DNA from: Porphyromonas bennonis DSM 23058 = JCM 16335
GTDB lineage: Bacteria > Bacteroidota > Bacteroidia > Bacteroidales > Porphyromonadaceae
NCBI RefSeq assembly: GCF_000375645.1
Contig: NZ_AQWR01000017.1
Location: 1-40,124, forward strand
Length of the DNA: 40,124 bases
Direction: 5' to 3'
Position 1 is the stretch's first letter. Each line of letters starts with the position of its first letter. This document shows positions 6,259-14,345 of this stretch, in pieces. The notes below the pieces were generated by a model. The model saw nothing but the letters and a program-made list of their open reading frames with translations. It was not told where the DNA came from and did not search any database. A program made the position numbers and the translations under genes.

Positions 6259-7614
6259 ATGAGGAGAAAACTATACGACAGACTAAAGGCTTGGAAGGAA
6301 CAGTCCCGAGGCGAGTCGGCCCTGATGATCGACGGAGCTCGACGGGTCGGCAAGAGCTACTTGGTGGAGGAATTTGCCAAGCGAGAGTACAAGAGCTACA
6401 TCTTGATTGACTTCAATAGGGTATCGGAGGAGGTCAAGGGACTCTTTGATCAATATCTGGATCATCTGGATATGTTCTTCCTCTACCTAAGCAACTACGC
6501 ACAGACCCCCCTTTACGAGCGGGAGTCGCTCATCATCTTTGACGAGGTACAGCTCTATCCCCGCGCCAGAGCCGCCATCAAGTACTTGGTAGCGGATCGA
6601 CGGTACGACTACATCGAGACGGGCTCTCTCGTGTCGATCAAGCGCAACGTTGCTGACATCGTCATCCCATCGGAGGAGGAGCAGGTAAAGCTTTATCCGA
6701 TAGACTTCGAGGAGTTTCTGTGGGCTATGGGAAATGAGATGCTGATGCCCTTTATCCGCGACTGCTACGAGGCAAAGAGACCTCTCGGTCAGGTAATGCA
6801 CCGACAGGCGATGGACTACTTCCGGCAATATATGATCGTAGGCGGCATGCCACAGGCAGTCGCTAAGTACGTAGAGACAAAGAGCTTTGCCGATGTCGAT
6901 CGTGTCAAGCGCCGCATCCTCGACCTTTACCGAGCCGACATCCGCAAGTATGCAGGTCTCCACAGCGCCCGAGTCTCGTCAGTCTTCGATCAAATACCGG
7001 CTCAGCTCCAGCGCCACGAGCGCCGATTCACCCTTTCTGACCTGGAGGAGGGGGCGCGACAGAGGGACTACGAGGCAGCTCTCTTCTGGCTCGATGAGGC
7101 AATGGTCGTCAATATGTGCTACAACGCCACCGAGCCCTCCGTGGGCCTGATGCTCAATCAAGACCGCACCACCCTCAAGATATATATGGCTGACACCGGA
7201 CTGCTACTCAGCCAGTCCTTCGGTAGCGAAGAGCTGGTGGACGAGGAGATCTACAAAAAGATCCTTCTCGATAAACTCTCCTTCAATAAAGGGATGGTGG
7301 TCGAGAACATCGTCGCACAAATGTTGCGCTCGGCGGGGCACTCCCTCTTCTTCTACTCCAATCCTACCCGAGAGAGTGCAGAGGATCGCATGGAGATCGA
7401 CTTCCTCATCACCAAGTCCAGGGTCACCTCAAGGCACAATATCTCTCCCATTGAGGTAAAGAGCGGTCAGCGCTACACGCTCACTTCCCTCCGCAAGTGC
7501 ATCAAGAAATACGACCGCGACTTAGCGACGCCGTACGTCATCCACCCGGCTGACCTGCGGATCAGCGAGGAGGGGATCACCTTCCTGCCACTCTACATGA
7601 CCCCACTACTCTGA
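6259..7614 (+). CDS. AAA (ATPase_14) / DUF4143 family ATPase
   Basis: A 451-residue protein of the widespread AAA_14 plus DUF4143 family. Walker A GARRVGKS lies at 26-33, Walker B LIIFDEVQ at 91-98 and a sensor-like ETGS at 120-123. The C-terminal DUF4143 part (about 260-420) ends in a restriction-endonuclease-like core: ENIVAQML, then EIDFLI, then IEVKSG. That E-D-EVK order resembles PD-(D/E)xK nuclease folds. Members are abundant in Bacteroidetes and often scattered singly; their biological role is unsettled. The gene follows a repeat-rich promoter region, and its stop TGA shares one base with the next gene's ATG. It is intact, with no sign of decay. Confidence 0.9.
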   Translation: MRRKLYDRLKAWKEQSRGESALMIDGARRVGKSYLVEEFAKREYKSYILIDFNRVSEEVKGLFDQYLDHLDMFFLYLSNYAQTPLYERESLIIFDEVQLYPRARAAIKYLVADRRYDYIETGSLVSIKRNVADIVIPSEEEQVKLYPIDFEEFLWAMGNEMLMPFIRDCYEAKRPLGQVMHRQAMDYFRQYMIVGGMPQAVAKYVETKSFADVDRVKRRILDLYRADIRKYAGLHSARVSSVFDQIPAQLQRHERRFTLSDLEEGARQRDYEAALFWLDEAMVVNMCYNATEPSVGLMLNQDRTTLKIYMADTGLLLSQSFGSEELVDEEIYKKILLDKLSFNKGMVVENIVAQMLRSAGHSLFFYSNPTRESAEDRMEIDFLITKSRVTSRHNISPIEVKSGQRYTLTSLRKCIKKYDRDLATPYVIHPADLRISEEGITFLPLYMTPLL

Positions 7615-8210
7615 TGATGAGGATGACTAAGACACTGATCTACTTCCACGGATTTCAGTCTGGTGCCGGGACCGCTACCGTGGGGCGCTTCCGGAGGTGC
7701 CTCCCCGACTGGCGGGTCGAGGCACCCGACATCCCGCAGGACCCCCTCGAGGCGCTCGACTTCCTCCGCACCCTCTGCGCAGAGCTCCGACCGGACGTCA
7801 TCCTCGGCACCAGCCTCGGCGCCTTCTACGCCCATCAGATGGTCGGCTACCGCCGCATAGCGGTCAATCCTGCCCTCCACCTCTCCGAGATGCCCGAGAT
7901 CCTCCACGTCGGGCAGTACCACTACCTCCAGCCGCGGCTCAACGGGGAGACCACCTTTGAGATCACCGACGAGATCATCCGTCACTTCCGCGAGACGGAG
8001 CAGCGGCAGTGGGACCACCTGCGAGACCGCGACGGTCGAGAGGAGCCGATCCTCGGCTTCTTCGGCACCCGAGACACCACCGTCGATTGCAGGAGCGACT
8101 TCGAGCAGCACTACGGCACCGCCTGCACCGCCTCCTTCGATGGCGAGCACCGGATGACCGACCGCGTCGTCAGCGAGGTCCTCGCCCCGGCGGTTCGCTC
8201 CCTCGCATGA
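7614..8210 (+). CDS. YqiA/YcfP-like alpha/beta hydrolase
   Basis: A 198-residue alpha/beta hydrolase of the YqiA type (UPF0227-like). It starts with the strand and oxyanion stretch TLIYFHGFQSG, has the nucleophile elbow GTSLGAFYA with Ser67, an acidic residue at 154 or 158 (FGTRDTTVD) and the late His179 (GEHRM), giving a complete Ser-Asp-His set. Family members are small esterases with poorly known natural substrates. Three ATGs are close together (7614, 7617 and 7623), and the first overlaps the upstream stop, so the exact start is uncertain by three residues. It converges on the peptidase gene with 9 bases between them. Confidence 0.85.
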   Translation: MMRMTKTLIYFHGFQSGAGTATVGRFRRCLPDWRVEAPDIPQDPLEALDFLRTLCAELRPDVILGTSLGAFYAHQMVGYRRIAVNPALHLSEMPEILHVGQYHYLQPRLNGETTFEITDEIIRHFRETEQRQWDHLRDRDGREEPILGFFGTRDTTVDCRSDFEQHYGTACTASFDGEHRMTDRVVSEVLAPAVRSLA

Positions 8211-8219
8211 TCAAGCCTA

Positions 8220-9083
8220 TCAGATCGACGGGTCCGGCAGGCTAAAGGTATCGCCTCCCTCCAGCGTCCCCTCGCGGTAGCCCTTATAGAGCCACGCCAT
8301 GCGCTGCTTCGAGGTGCCGTGATTGAAGGCATCCGGCACCACGTACCCCTGAGCCTCCATCTGCAGCTTGTCATCCCCGATGGCGTGCGCTGCATTGATC
8401 CCCTCCTCGATGTCGCCCGGCTCGAGCGAACCGAAGCGCGCATCGTCGTAGTGCGCCCACATGCCGGCGTAGTAGTCCGCCTGCAGCTCCAGCCGCACGC
8501 TGATCGCATTCGCCTCCGTCTTGCTCACCTGCGCCATCCGTGTATGCGCCTTATCGAGCGTCCCGAGGAGGTTTTGCACATGGTGCCCCACCTCGTGCGC
8601 GATCACATAGGCGTAGGCAAAGTCGCCTCCGGCACCGAGCTGTGTCTTCATTTGGTTAAAGAAGGAGAGGTCTATATACAAGGTCTGGTCCGCCGAGCAG
8701 TAGAAGGGACCCACCTGCGACGACGCCCCACCACAGCCACTCTGCACCGCATCGGTATAGAGCACCATCCGCGGCGGCGTGTAGGTCTTGCCATACTTCG
8801 CAAAGATCTCTGTCCAGGCATCCTCGGTCCCCTTGAGGATCACCTTGGTAAAGGTGGCCATCTCCTCCTCCTCGGCCGTCGGGGTATACGGTTCCTCCTG
8901 AGCCGTCTGCTGCGTGACGATCGCGCCACCGCCCTGCCGAAGCACGTCGAGGGGATTACCCCCCATCAGCCAGGTGATCAGCCCGACGACGATCAGCCCC
9001 CCGATGCCCATGCTGGCACCCCTGACCCGCCTACCACGCCGATCCTCTACGTTGCCACTCTCTTGTCTTCCGTCCAGTCTCAT
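8220..9083 (-). CDS. YpfJ-type neutral zinc metallopeptidase
   Basis: A 287-residue membrane-anchored peptidase of the putative neutral zinc metallopeptidase family (PF04228, YpfJ). An Arg/Asp-rich N-terminus precedes one TM segment at about 26-41, then a linker. The catalytic domain carries HEVGHHVQ at 163-170, with His163 and His167 as zinc ligands and Glu164 as general base. Its further conserved parts are SGCGGASSQVGPFYC (Cys117 and Cys129), ELQADYYAG and the C-terminal FNHGTSKQR. The active domain should lie in the periplasm. Substrates are unknown. It sits 20 bases downstream of panB on the same strand and is probably co-transcribed. Confidence 0.92.
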   Translation of the reverse strand: MRLDGRQESGNVEDRRGRRVRGASMGIGGLIVVGLITWLMGGNPLDVLRQGGGAIVTQQTAQEEPYTPTAEEEEMATFTKVILKGTEDAWTEIFAKYGKTYTPPRMVLYTDAVQSGCGGASSQVGPFYCSADQTLYIDLSFFNQMKTQLGAGGDFAYAYVIAHEVGHHVQNLLGTLDKAHTRMAQVSKTEANAISVRLELQADYYAGMWAHYDDARFGSLEPGDIEEGINAAHAIGDDKLQMEAQGYVVPDAFNHGTSKQRMAWLYKGYREGTLEGGDTFSLPDPSI

Positions 9084-9103
9084 ATCTTTTTTTCGTAAAA
9101 GAA

Positions 9104-9916
9104 TTAATAACTCTCGCTCTCATCGGGAAACGAACCCTCCGCCACGGCAGCGGCGTAGTCGTCGAAGGCGCGAACCATCGCCTCCCCCACCTCGCCGAAG
9201 CGACGGAGGAACTTCGGCCTGAAGCCCTCATTCATCCCCAGCATATCCTGCATCACAAGGATCTGCGCATCGGTATCCGGGCCGGCACCTATGCCGATCG
9301 TCGGCACCGAGACCGCCTCCGTCACCCGCTTGGCGAGGGTGGCGGGGATCTTCTCCAGCGTGATCGCCGAGACGCCGATCTCATCCAGCATCCGCGCATC
9401 CTCCAGCAGTCGCTCGGCGGCCGCCTCCTCCCTCGCCTGCAAGCCGTAGCCCCCGAGGCGGTGGATCGACTGCGGCGTCAGCCCCAGGTGCCCCACCACA
9501 GGGATATTTGCCCCGAGGATCATCTCCAGCGAGGCGCGGACCTCGCGACCGCCCTCCACCTTCACCGCATCACAGCCGCCCTCCTTCATCATCCGGATGG
9601 CGTTCTGCAGCGCCGCATAGGGGTCCCCATGCACAGTGCCGAAGGGCATATCCCCCATTACGAAGCAGTGGCGCACCGCACGCGTCACGCACTGCACGTG
9701 GTAGATCATCTGATCCAGCGTGATCGGCAGCGTCGTCGGGTGGCCCGCCATCGTATTGGACGCCGAGTCGCCCACCAGTATCGCATCGATGTGGCTCCTG
9801 TCCACGAGGAGGGCAGAGGTATAGTCGTAGCAGGTGACACAGGCAAGCTTCCGCTGCCCCTTCAGCTCCGCAAAGTCTCTTGCGGTAATCTTCTTACGCT
9901 CGGTTTTCTCAGTCAT
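9104..9916 (-). CDS. panB: 3-methyl-2-oxobutanoate hydroxymethyltransferase
   Basis: First committed step of pantothenate (vitamin B5, hence CoA) synthesis: adds a hydroxymethyl group from 5,10-methylene-THF to alpha-ketoisovalerate to give ketopantoate. The start was set at the ATG at 9916, giving 270 residues. A GTG ten codons upstream overlaps the -7 element itself and could not be on the transcript. Family stretches are clear: CVTCYDYTSA, ILVGDSASNTMAGH (metal-binding Asp), MGDMPFGT, VKVEGG, GHLGLTPQS, and TLEKIP with the catalytic Glu. No other pantothenate genes lie in the window. Confidence 0.97.
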   Translation of the reverse strand: MTEKTERKKITARDFAELKGQRKLACVTCYDYTSALLVDRSHIDAILVGDSASNTMAGHPTTLPITLDQMIYHVQCVTRAVRHCFVMGDMPFGTVHGDPYAALQNAIRMMKEGGCDAVKVEGGREVRASLEMILGANIPVVGHLGLTPQSIHRLGGYGLQAREEAAAERLLEDARMLDEIGVSAITLEKIPATLAKRVTEAVSVPTIGIGAGPDTDAQILVMQDMLGMNEGFRPKFLRRFGEVGEAMVRAFDDYAAAVAEGSFPDESESY

Positions 9917-9945
9917 ATCTTGATTGTCGATTGATTTCTCTCTCA

Positions 9946-9953
9946 CAAAGGTA
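9946..9953 (-). promoter_or_regulatory. Putative -7 element of panB
   Basis: CAAAGGTA on the plus strand gives TACCTTTG on the minus strand. It lies 30 bases upstream of the chosen panB ATG and settles that start against the GTG at 9946. Confidence 0.65.
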
Positions 9954-9986
9954 CCCCATTCTCCCGATACAGATTCTCGCCCTGAT

Positions 9987-10068
9987 CTAATATCGGTATT
10001 AGAGAAAACTATTACCGGTAAAAGAAAAGACTAATACCGATATTAGAGATCACTAATACCGGTAAAAG
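9987..10068. repeat. 22-bp-period array of 16-bp near-palindromes, array 2 (4 units)
   Basis: Units start at 9987, 10009, 10031 and 10053. The first, CTAATATCGGTATTAG, is nearly symmetric; the second and fourth end in TAAAAG and have lost symmetry on the right. Spacers are AGAAAA, AAAAGA and AGATCA. The array sits between the panB promoter and the hairpin block upstream of hemG. Confidence 0.95.
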
Positions 10069-10120
10069 AATTGCGCACATCCTACAGCAGGCAAAGTCGG
10101 TGTCGGAGAGACGTCGGTGT

Positions 10121-10280
10121 GGCACCCCTGCAGGGGTGCTCGCTCCATAGGCATCGGTCATCCGCGAAGCGGTGACCGATGTGTAGCAACCCACCCCTAC
10201 CCCCTCGACCCCTTGTGGGTCGCCGAGCAGCCACCCCCATACCCGGCGACCCACAAGGGGTCGAGGCATAATGCGTGCGC
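10121..10280 (+). repeat. Type A fold-back element, copy 2 (right arm lost)
   Basis: Begins with the hairpin GGCACCCCTGCAGGGGTGC, then CATAGGCATCGGTC, a hairpin with tip TCCGCGAAGCGG, and a perfect 20-bp inner inverted repeat: CGACCCCTTGTGGGTCGCCG at 10206-10225 against 10244-10263. The distal outer arm present at 968 in copy 1 is missing; the sequence passes instead into CATAATGCGTGCG and the 9-bp units. The stretch from 10081 to the hemG promoter contains no convincing gene. Confidence 0.8.
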
Positions 10281-10306
10281 TCTAAGCCGGTACGTTTGTG
10301 CAGACC

Positions 10307-10342
10307 GTCCGACCCGTCCGACTTGTCCGACTCGTCTGATAG
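10307..10342 (+). repeat. 9-bp tandem units GTCCGACYY (four degenerate copies)
   Basis: GTCCGACCC, GTCCGACTT, GTCCGACTC and GTCTGATAG follow in phase. They are preceded by TACGTTTGTGCAGACC, which resembles the sequence before the units at 1138. A hairpin of the GCACCCCTTGCGGGTGC type follows at about 10367. Confidence 0.75.
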
Positions 10343-10455
10343 GGGATAGCGCACTCGGCGGGGGGGGCACCCCTTGCGGGTGCATTCCCTTCACTAGGTG
10401 AGGGTTCTCGATGGCGAGACACCGGAGCCTGTAAATCATTGGCCTCTTTTTTCCC

Positions 10456-10463
10456 TACCTTTG
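10456..10463 (+). promoter_or_regulatory. Putative -7 element of hemG
   Basis: TACCTTTG matches TAnnTTTG and lies 24 bases upstream of the hemG ATG at 10488. Confidence 0.6.
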
Positions 10464-10487
10464 TCGTAACCAAAGAATAGATAGAGT

Positions 10488-11897
10488 ATGACAGCAGGGG
10501 ATAAGCAGCAGCCCCGCGTGGTGATCATCGGCGGGGGACTTACAGGTATGTCGGTGGCGGCAGGGTGCGACAGGCACGAGATCCCCTTCCTCCTCCTCGA
10601 GCGGGAGGAGCGACTGGGGGGACAGATCCAGACGCATCAGCAGGGGGGGTACACCTTTGAGACCGGGCCCAATACCGGGTCGGTCTCCACGCCCGAGGTG
10701 GCGGAGCTCTTTGAGTACGTCGCCCCGGAGGCGGAGATGGAGGTGGCGAAGTCGGCCTCGGAGGCGCGCTGGATCTGGAAGGGAGACCGCTTCCACCCGC
10801 TGCCGTCTGGCCCGATCAGCGGTCTCACGACCCCGCTCTTCTCGTGGCGGGACAAGCTGCACATCCCCTTTGAGCCCCTCGTGAAGCGGGGCACCGACCC
10901 CAATGAGAGCGTCGGGGACCTCGCCGAGAGGCGCCTCGGGAAGAGTATGGTGGACTATGCGGTGGATCCCTTCATCGGTGGGGTCTATGCGGGCGACCCC
11001 TACAAGCTGGTGACGCGGCTGGCGTTGCCTAAGCTCTACGACCTGGAGCGGAAGTATGGGAGCTTCATCGGCGGCTCGATGAGGCTGATGAGGGAGCGGA
11101 AGCCGACGGAGCGGGACAAGAAGGCGACAAAGAAGGTCTTCAACGTCGTCGGCGGGCTCTCGCGCCTGATCGAGGGGATCGAGCGGAAGGCCTCCCGCAG
11201 CGGGCGCTTCGTCACCGGTGCCACCGACATCCGCATCCGTCCCGTGGAGGATCACCGGTATGAGGTGACCTTTACCTCCGGGGGAGAGAGCGAGACAGTC
11301 CGGTGCGACCATGTGGTGACGACGATCCGTCCCGACCTCCTTCCCCCTCTCTTCCCGGACGACTGGGCAGGACGCTTCGATCGCATACGGACGCTCGTCT
11401 ACGCCCCGATCACGGAGGTGGTGGTGGGCTTTGAACACCTCCCCGGGGTGGAGCGACGGGCCTTCGGTGCCTTAGTGCCGACCTGCGAGCGGCGGCGGGT
11501 GCTGGGGATCCTCTTCCCTTCCTCCTGCTTCGATGGGAAAGTGCCGTATGAGGACAGTGCGCTCTTCACGATATTTATGGGCGGGCTGCGCAATCCGGAT
11601 CTGGTGACCGACACGAGCCTCGAGGAGCGGCAGGAGATCGCCCTCTCGGAGCTGTACGATATGATGAAGATCCCGCAGAATATCCGGCCGGACCTCGTCT
11701 TCGTCGCCCCCTACAGCCACGCCATACCGGAGTATGACCTGACGACGGAAGGGATCCACGAGGACATCCGCCGACTGGAGGCGGAGTACCCGGGGCTGCA
11801 GATCGCCGGCGGGGTGCGGGACGGCATCGGCATGGCGAAGCGGATCACCCAGGGCATCTCCATCGCCGACGCCATCGCCGGCTACCAGCGCGAGTAA
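10488..11897 (+). CDS. hemG: Protoporphyrinogen/coproporphyrinogen oxidase, FAD-dependent
   Basis: Late haem biosynthesis: six-electron oxidation of protoporphyrinogen IX (or coproporphyrinogen III) by an FAD enzyme of the HemY type, often named hemG in Bacteroidales. The 469-residue length is normal. The N-terminal dinucleotide fold is VVIIGGGLTGMSVA (11-24), followed by the acidic strand end LLLERE and GGQIQTHQQGGYTFETGPNT, a family signature. The C-terminal FAD site reads GLQIAGGVRDGIGMAKRI. No TM helix is present, so it is cytosolic or peripheral. It is transcribed alone, and the next gene converges on it. Substrate preference between the two porphyrinogens is not readable here. Confidence 0.95.
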   Translation: MTAGDKQQPRVVIIGGGLTGMSVAAGCDRHEIPFLLLEREERLGGQIQTHQQGGYTFETGPNTGSVSTPEVAELFEYVAPEAEMEVAKSASEARWIWKGDRFHPLPSGPISGLTTPLFSWRDKLHIPFEPLVKRGTDPNESVGDLAERRLGKSMVDYAVDPFIGGVYAGDPYKLVTRLALPKLYDLERKYGSFIGGSMRLMRERKPTERDKKATKKVFNVVGGLSRLIEGIERKASRSGRFVTGATDIRIRPVEDHRYEVTFTSGGESETVRCDHVVTTIRPDLLPPLFPDDWAGRFDRIRTLVYAPITEVVVGFEHLPGVERRAFGALVPTCERRRVLGILFPSSCFDGKVPYEDSALFTIFMGGLRNPDLVTDTSLEERQEIALSELYDMMKIPQNIRPDLVFVAPYSHAIPEYDLTTEGIHEDIRRLEAEYPGLQIAGGVRDGIGMAKRITQGISIADAIAGYQRE

Positions 11898-11911
11898 GCT
11901 TCGGCGACCCT

Positions 11912-11940
11912 CCCCGATGACCCTAAGAAGGTCATCGGGG
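11912..11940 (+). terminator. Hairpin downstream of hemG
   Basis: An 11-bp perfect stem (CCCCGATGACC / GGTCATCGGGG) with a 7-base loop lies 15 bases after the hemG stop. No T-run follows, so it may be a processing stem or a Rho-type stop rather than a classical intrinsic terminator. Confidence 0.5.
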
Positions 11941-11941
11941 A

Positions 11942-11986
11942 GAGCACCCCGGCAGGGGCGCTCACTCCATAGGCATCCTTCGGATG
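11942..11986 (+). repeat. Remnant of a hairpin repeat
   Basis: Contains GAGCACCCC / GGGGCGCTC, then CACTCCATAGGCATCC and GCATCCTTCGGATGC. These are the opening modules of the type A fold-back element without its core. It lies in the convergent gap between hemG and the lipoprotein gene. Confidence 0.65.
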
Positions 11987-12038
11987 CAGGCTACCACCGA
12001 TTGACTATTTTCACAAGCGTCACCCTTGGCACCGGAGC

Positions 12039-12083
12039 AAAAAAAAAGCTCTCGCCCCCGTCACGATCGACAGGGGCGAGAGC
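12039..12083 (-). terminator. Intrinsic terminator of the lipoprotein gene
   Basis: Stem GCTCTCGCCCC (12048-12058) with GGGGCGAGAGC (12073-12083). On the minus strand it is followed by a run of nine T (plus-strand A at 12039-12047). It begins 20 bases after the stop of the minus-strand gene at 12103. Confidence 0.9.
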
Positions 12084-12102
12084 TTGTTACTAAGGAAACG
12101 AC

Positions 12103-12783
12103 TCAGAGGACTAGTGTCAGAGTGGCTTTGCAGGTCTTCGTGCAGCCACCTCCGTCAATGCACTCATCGGTGAATTTAAAAGCCTTTTTGGCTCCGGAGA
12201 TAGTTCTCTCCACGACAATTCGCTCGCCGTCCTTTTCTCCTCCTTCACACTCAATGGCATACTTCCTGGACTTAGCCGTGCGTAATAGGATCTGTGTTGG
12301 ATCCAAGTCGGGATGATCCGTCTGAAGTATAGCCTCAGCAGCGGCATAAGGGAAGAGGATGTCCTTTGGCATCTGATCATATCTCTGCAGGACGATCTGA
12401 TCTACCGAGATGCGACCACTCTCTCGGTTGACCGTCAGAGTGATGTCAGCCATTGCCCGGAAGTAGAAGCCCTCCGGCGGCACGACACCCACAAGCTTGC
12501 TGTCTAGGAAGTCGACAATCTCACATAGGGTCTCCACATTCACCTCATCCGAAAGAGAGGTCTCCACACCACCGGCAGGGAGAAGCACCCTGTCGAAAAA
12601 GCTCGGAAGGAACCCAAAGTCAGACTGTACATAGACCTGCTCCCATGTACGATGTTTGAGTTGTCGGTCGTGAGACAGCTCGGCAGATCCCTGAGGATCC
12701 AGGGGACTTTGCTGATTGACACATCCTGCCATAAGGAGTGTCAGCAGACCCAGAAGTGTGGATCTGAACATGGTACTTTCCAT
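12103..12783 (-). CDS. Lipoprotein of unknown function
   Basis: A 226-residue protein with a lipoprotein signal: hydrophobic run LLGLLTLLMAGC with the lipobox Cys at 21 (or 17 if translation starts at the second Met, at 12771). It is predicted to be acylated and membrane-anchored, facing the periplasm or the surface. The middle holds a segment rich in Asp, Val and Leu (VNVETLCEIVDFLDSK). The last 60 residues are cysteine-rich (IECEGG, then CIDGGGCTKTC), which suggests disulfides. No family was recognised. It is transcribed alone, ends at a strong terminator and starts about 100 bases after the helicase gene's 3' end. Confidence 0.75.
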   Translation of the reverse strand: MESTMFRSTLLGLLTLLMAGCVNQQSPLDPQGSAELSHDRQLKHRTWEQVYVQSDFGFLPSFFDRVLLPAGGVETSLSDEVNVETLCEIVDFLDSKLVGVVPPEGFYFRAMADITLTVNRESGRISVDQIVLQRYDQMPKDILFPYAAAEAILQTDHPDLDPTQILLRTAKSRKYAIECEGGEKDGERIVVERTISGAKKAFKFTDECIDGGGCTKTCKATLTLVL

Positions 12784-12887
12784 AAGATTACATTGCTTAA
12801 GTCCTTAAAGAGCGGGTGACTACTTCACCACGCAAGCAAGGTACTCTTTTCAGGCCGAACCGTGATGAAGATCGTGTGACTTTTCTG

Positions 12888-14342
12888 TTACTTGATGACA
12901 AAGGACTTGGCGAGGTGGGCGACGGACCTGGCGCGGGTGAGGGCGGTGTAGACCCAGCGATAAGCCTCGCTCTTGGGCTCCTTCATAAGCCAGACCGGCA
13001 GGTCGATGAAGACCTCGGGCCACTCGCCGCCCTGCGCCTTGTGGCAGGTGAGGGCGTAGCCGTAGCGACAGTGGAGTGCATTGAGGTAGGGATCCTCCCG
13101 GAGGGACTTCCGGAAGCCCCGAGAGCCGGGCTTGGTCCCCTCCTTCCGCATCCGGATGGCGAAGTCCTTGTAGAGCGCCTTGTAGTCGGCGGAGGAGAGT
13201 CCCGGGGCGTCCTGCTCCAGCAAGTCGAGGATCAGCAGGGTCTCGTACTCGGCACTGTCGTCGATATTCCGCACCCGGACGGGGACGAAGGTGACCCCAC
13301 CGCGGACCCTCTTCCGCGAGAGGGAGACCTCGAGCACCTCGATGAGGTCGCCATTGGCGAGGCCGGTGGTGAGGTCGTTTTGGGTCACAAGGAGGAGGTC
13401 GTCCACCTCCACGGGCGCCATGTAGCCGTAGAGCTCCCTCGCGCGGCGGGAAACCTCGGCGCAGCGCTTATTGGAGAGGGAGATGAAGGTGCAGCGATCG
13501 AAGTCCTTGTCGCCAATCGCCGTAAGGTAGTCGCTCACGAGCGTCTCCTGATCGTCGCAGATCACGATGTCGTCGTAGCCCTTGAGGGGGAGGGTGCCCC
13601 ACTTCACCTCCGGGGGATCGAGGTAGAGGGCGCGTATCTCGGCGGCGGCGAGGACGATGCCACTCCGGCTATCCTGCCGGACGATCTCCGTCAGCTGGCA
13701 TCCTGTGGCGCGGACATCGTAGAGCATCTCCATATACTCCGGCACGAGGGCGGGCGAGTAGTCCTGCCCCACGGGCGGAAGCTGGCTGTCGTCACCGACG
13801 AAGACGAACTTCCCCTCGGGGTCGTACTTAAAGAGGTCCGCGAGGACGTTGCCGCTGCCGAAGCTGAGCATCCCGCCCTTAGTCTCCCTGTCGGAGATCA
13901 TCGACGCCTCGTCGATGAAGTAGACCCGCAGCCCCCACTGCCGTTCATCATCGGAGATGGTGGAGGCGCTGAAGAGGGAGAGCATCTCCTCCGCCGGCTC
14001 CTCGTCCGGCACGGCATGGCTGCGCTCCCCCTTCTCATCCTCAAGGAGGTCCTTAATGCTGTCACCGAAGCGGTGGAAGTGGTAGATGAGCGAGTGAAGC
14101 GTCTGCGCCTCCATACCGGTGCGGAGGGTGAGCATCTTGGCCGCACGGCCGGTGCTGGCGGCAAGTACATAGAGTGCGCCGAGGTCGCTGACGTAGTCCA
14201 CGAAGGAGCGGAGGAGGGTGGTCTTGCCGGTGCCGGCGTAGCCTCGGAGGACAAAGACGGTCTCGTCCTCGCTACTGACGAAGGAGCGGAAGTGATCCAT
14301 CGCCTCCCGCTGTCCGGACGTCATCCAGGAGCTGTCGGTCAT
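12888..14342 (-). CDS. RecD/Dda-like SF1 DNA helicase
   Basis: A 484-residue superfamily 1B helicase. Walker A is GYAGTGKT (34-41), motif Ia LAASTGRAAKM, Walker B YFIDEAS (141-147), motif III VGDDSQLPPVG (182-192), and the C-terminal UvrD_C_2-like part has ALTCHKAQGGEWPEVFI and YTALTRA. It lacks the long N-terminal domain of true RecD2, so a Dda-like ATP-dependent 5'-3' helicase acting in repair or replication-fork restart is the likely role. Annotation pipelines often call such proteins exodeoxyribonuclease V alpha-like. It begins 3 bases after uvrB on the same strand, implying co-expression with nucleotide excision repair. Confidence 0.9.
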   Translation of the reverse strand: MTDSSWMTSGQREAMDHFRSFVSSEDETVFVLRGYAGTGKTTLLRSFVDYVSDLGALYVLAASTGRAAKMLTLRTGMEAQTLHSLIYHFHRFGDSIKDLLEDEKGERSHAVPDEEPAEEMLSLFSASTISDDERQWGLRVYFIDEASMISDRETKGGMLSFGSGNVLADLFKYDPEGKFVFVGDDSQLPPVGQDYSPALVPEYMEMLYDVRATGCQLTEIVRQDSRSGIVLAAAEIRALYLDPPEVKWGTLPLKGYDDIVICDDQETLVSDYLTAIGDKDFDRCTFISLSNKRCAEVSRRARELYGYMAPVEVDDLLLVTQNDLTTGLANGDLIEVLEVSLSRKRVRGGVTFVPVRVRNIDDSAEYETLLILDLLEQDAPGLSSADYKALYKDFAIRMRKEGTKPGSRGFRKSLREDPYLNALHCRYGYALTCHKAQGGEWPEVFIDLPVWLMKEPKSEAYRWVYTALTRARSVAHLAKSFVIK

Positions 14343-14345
14343 GGG

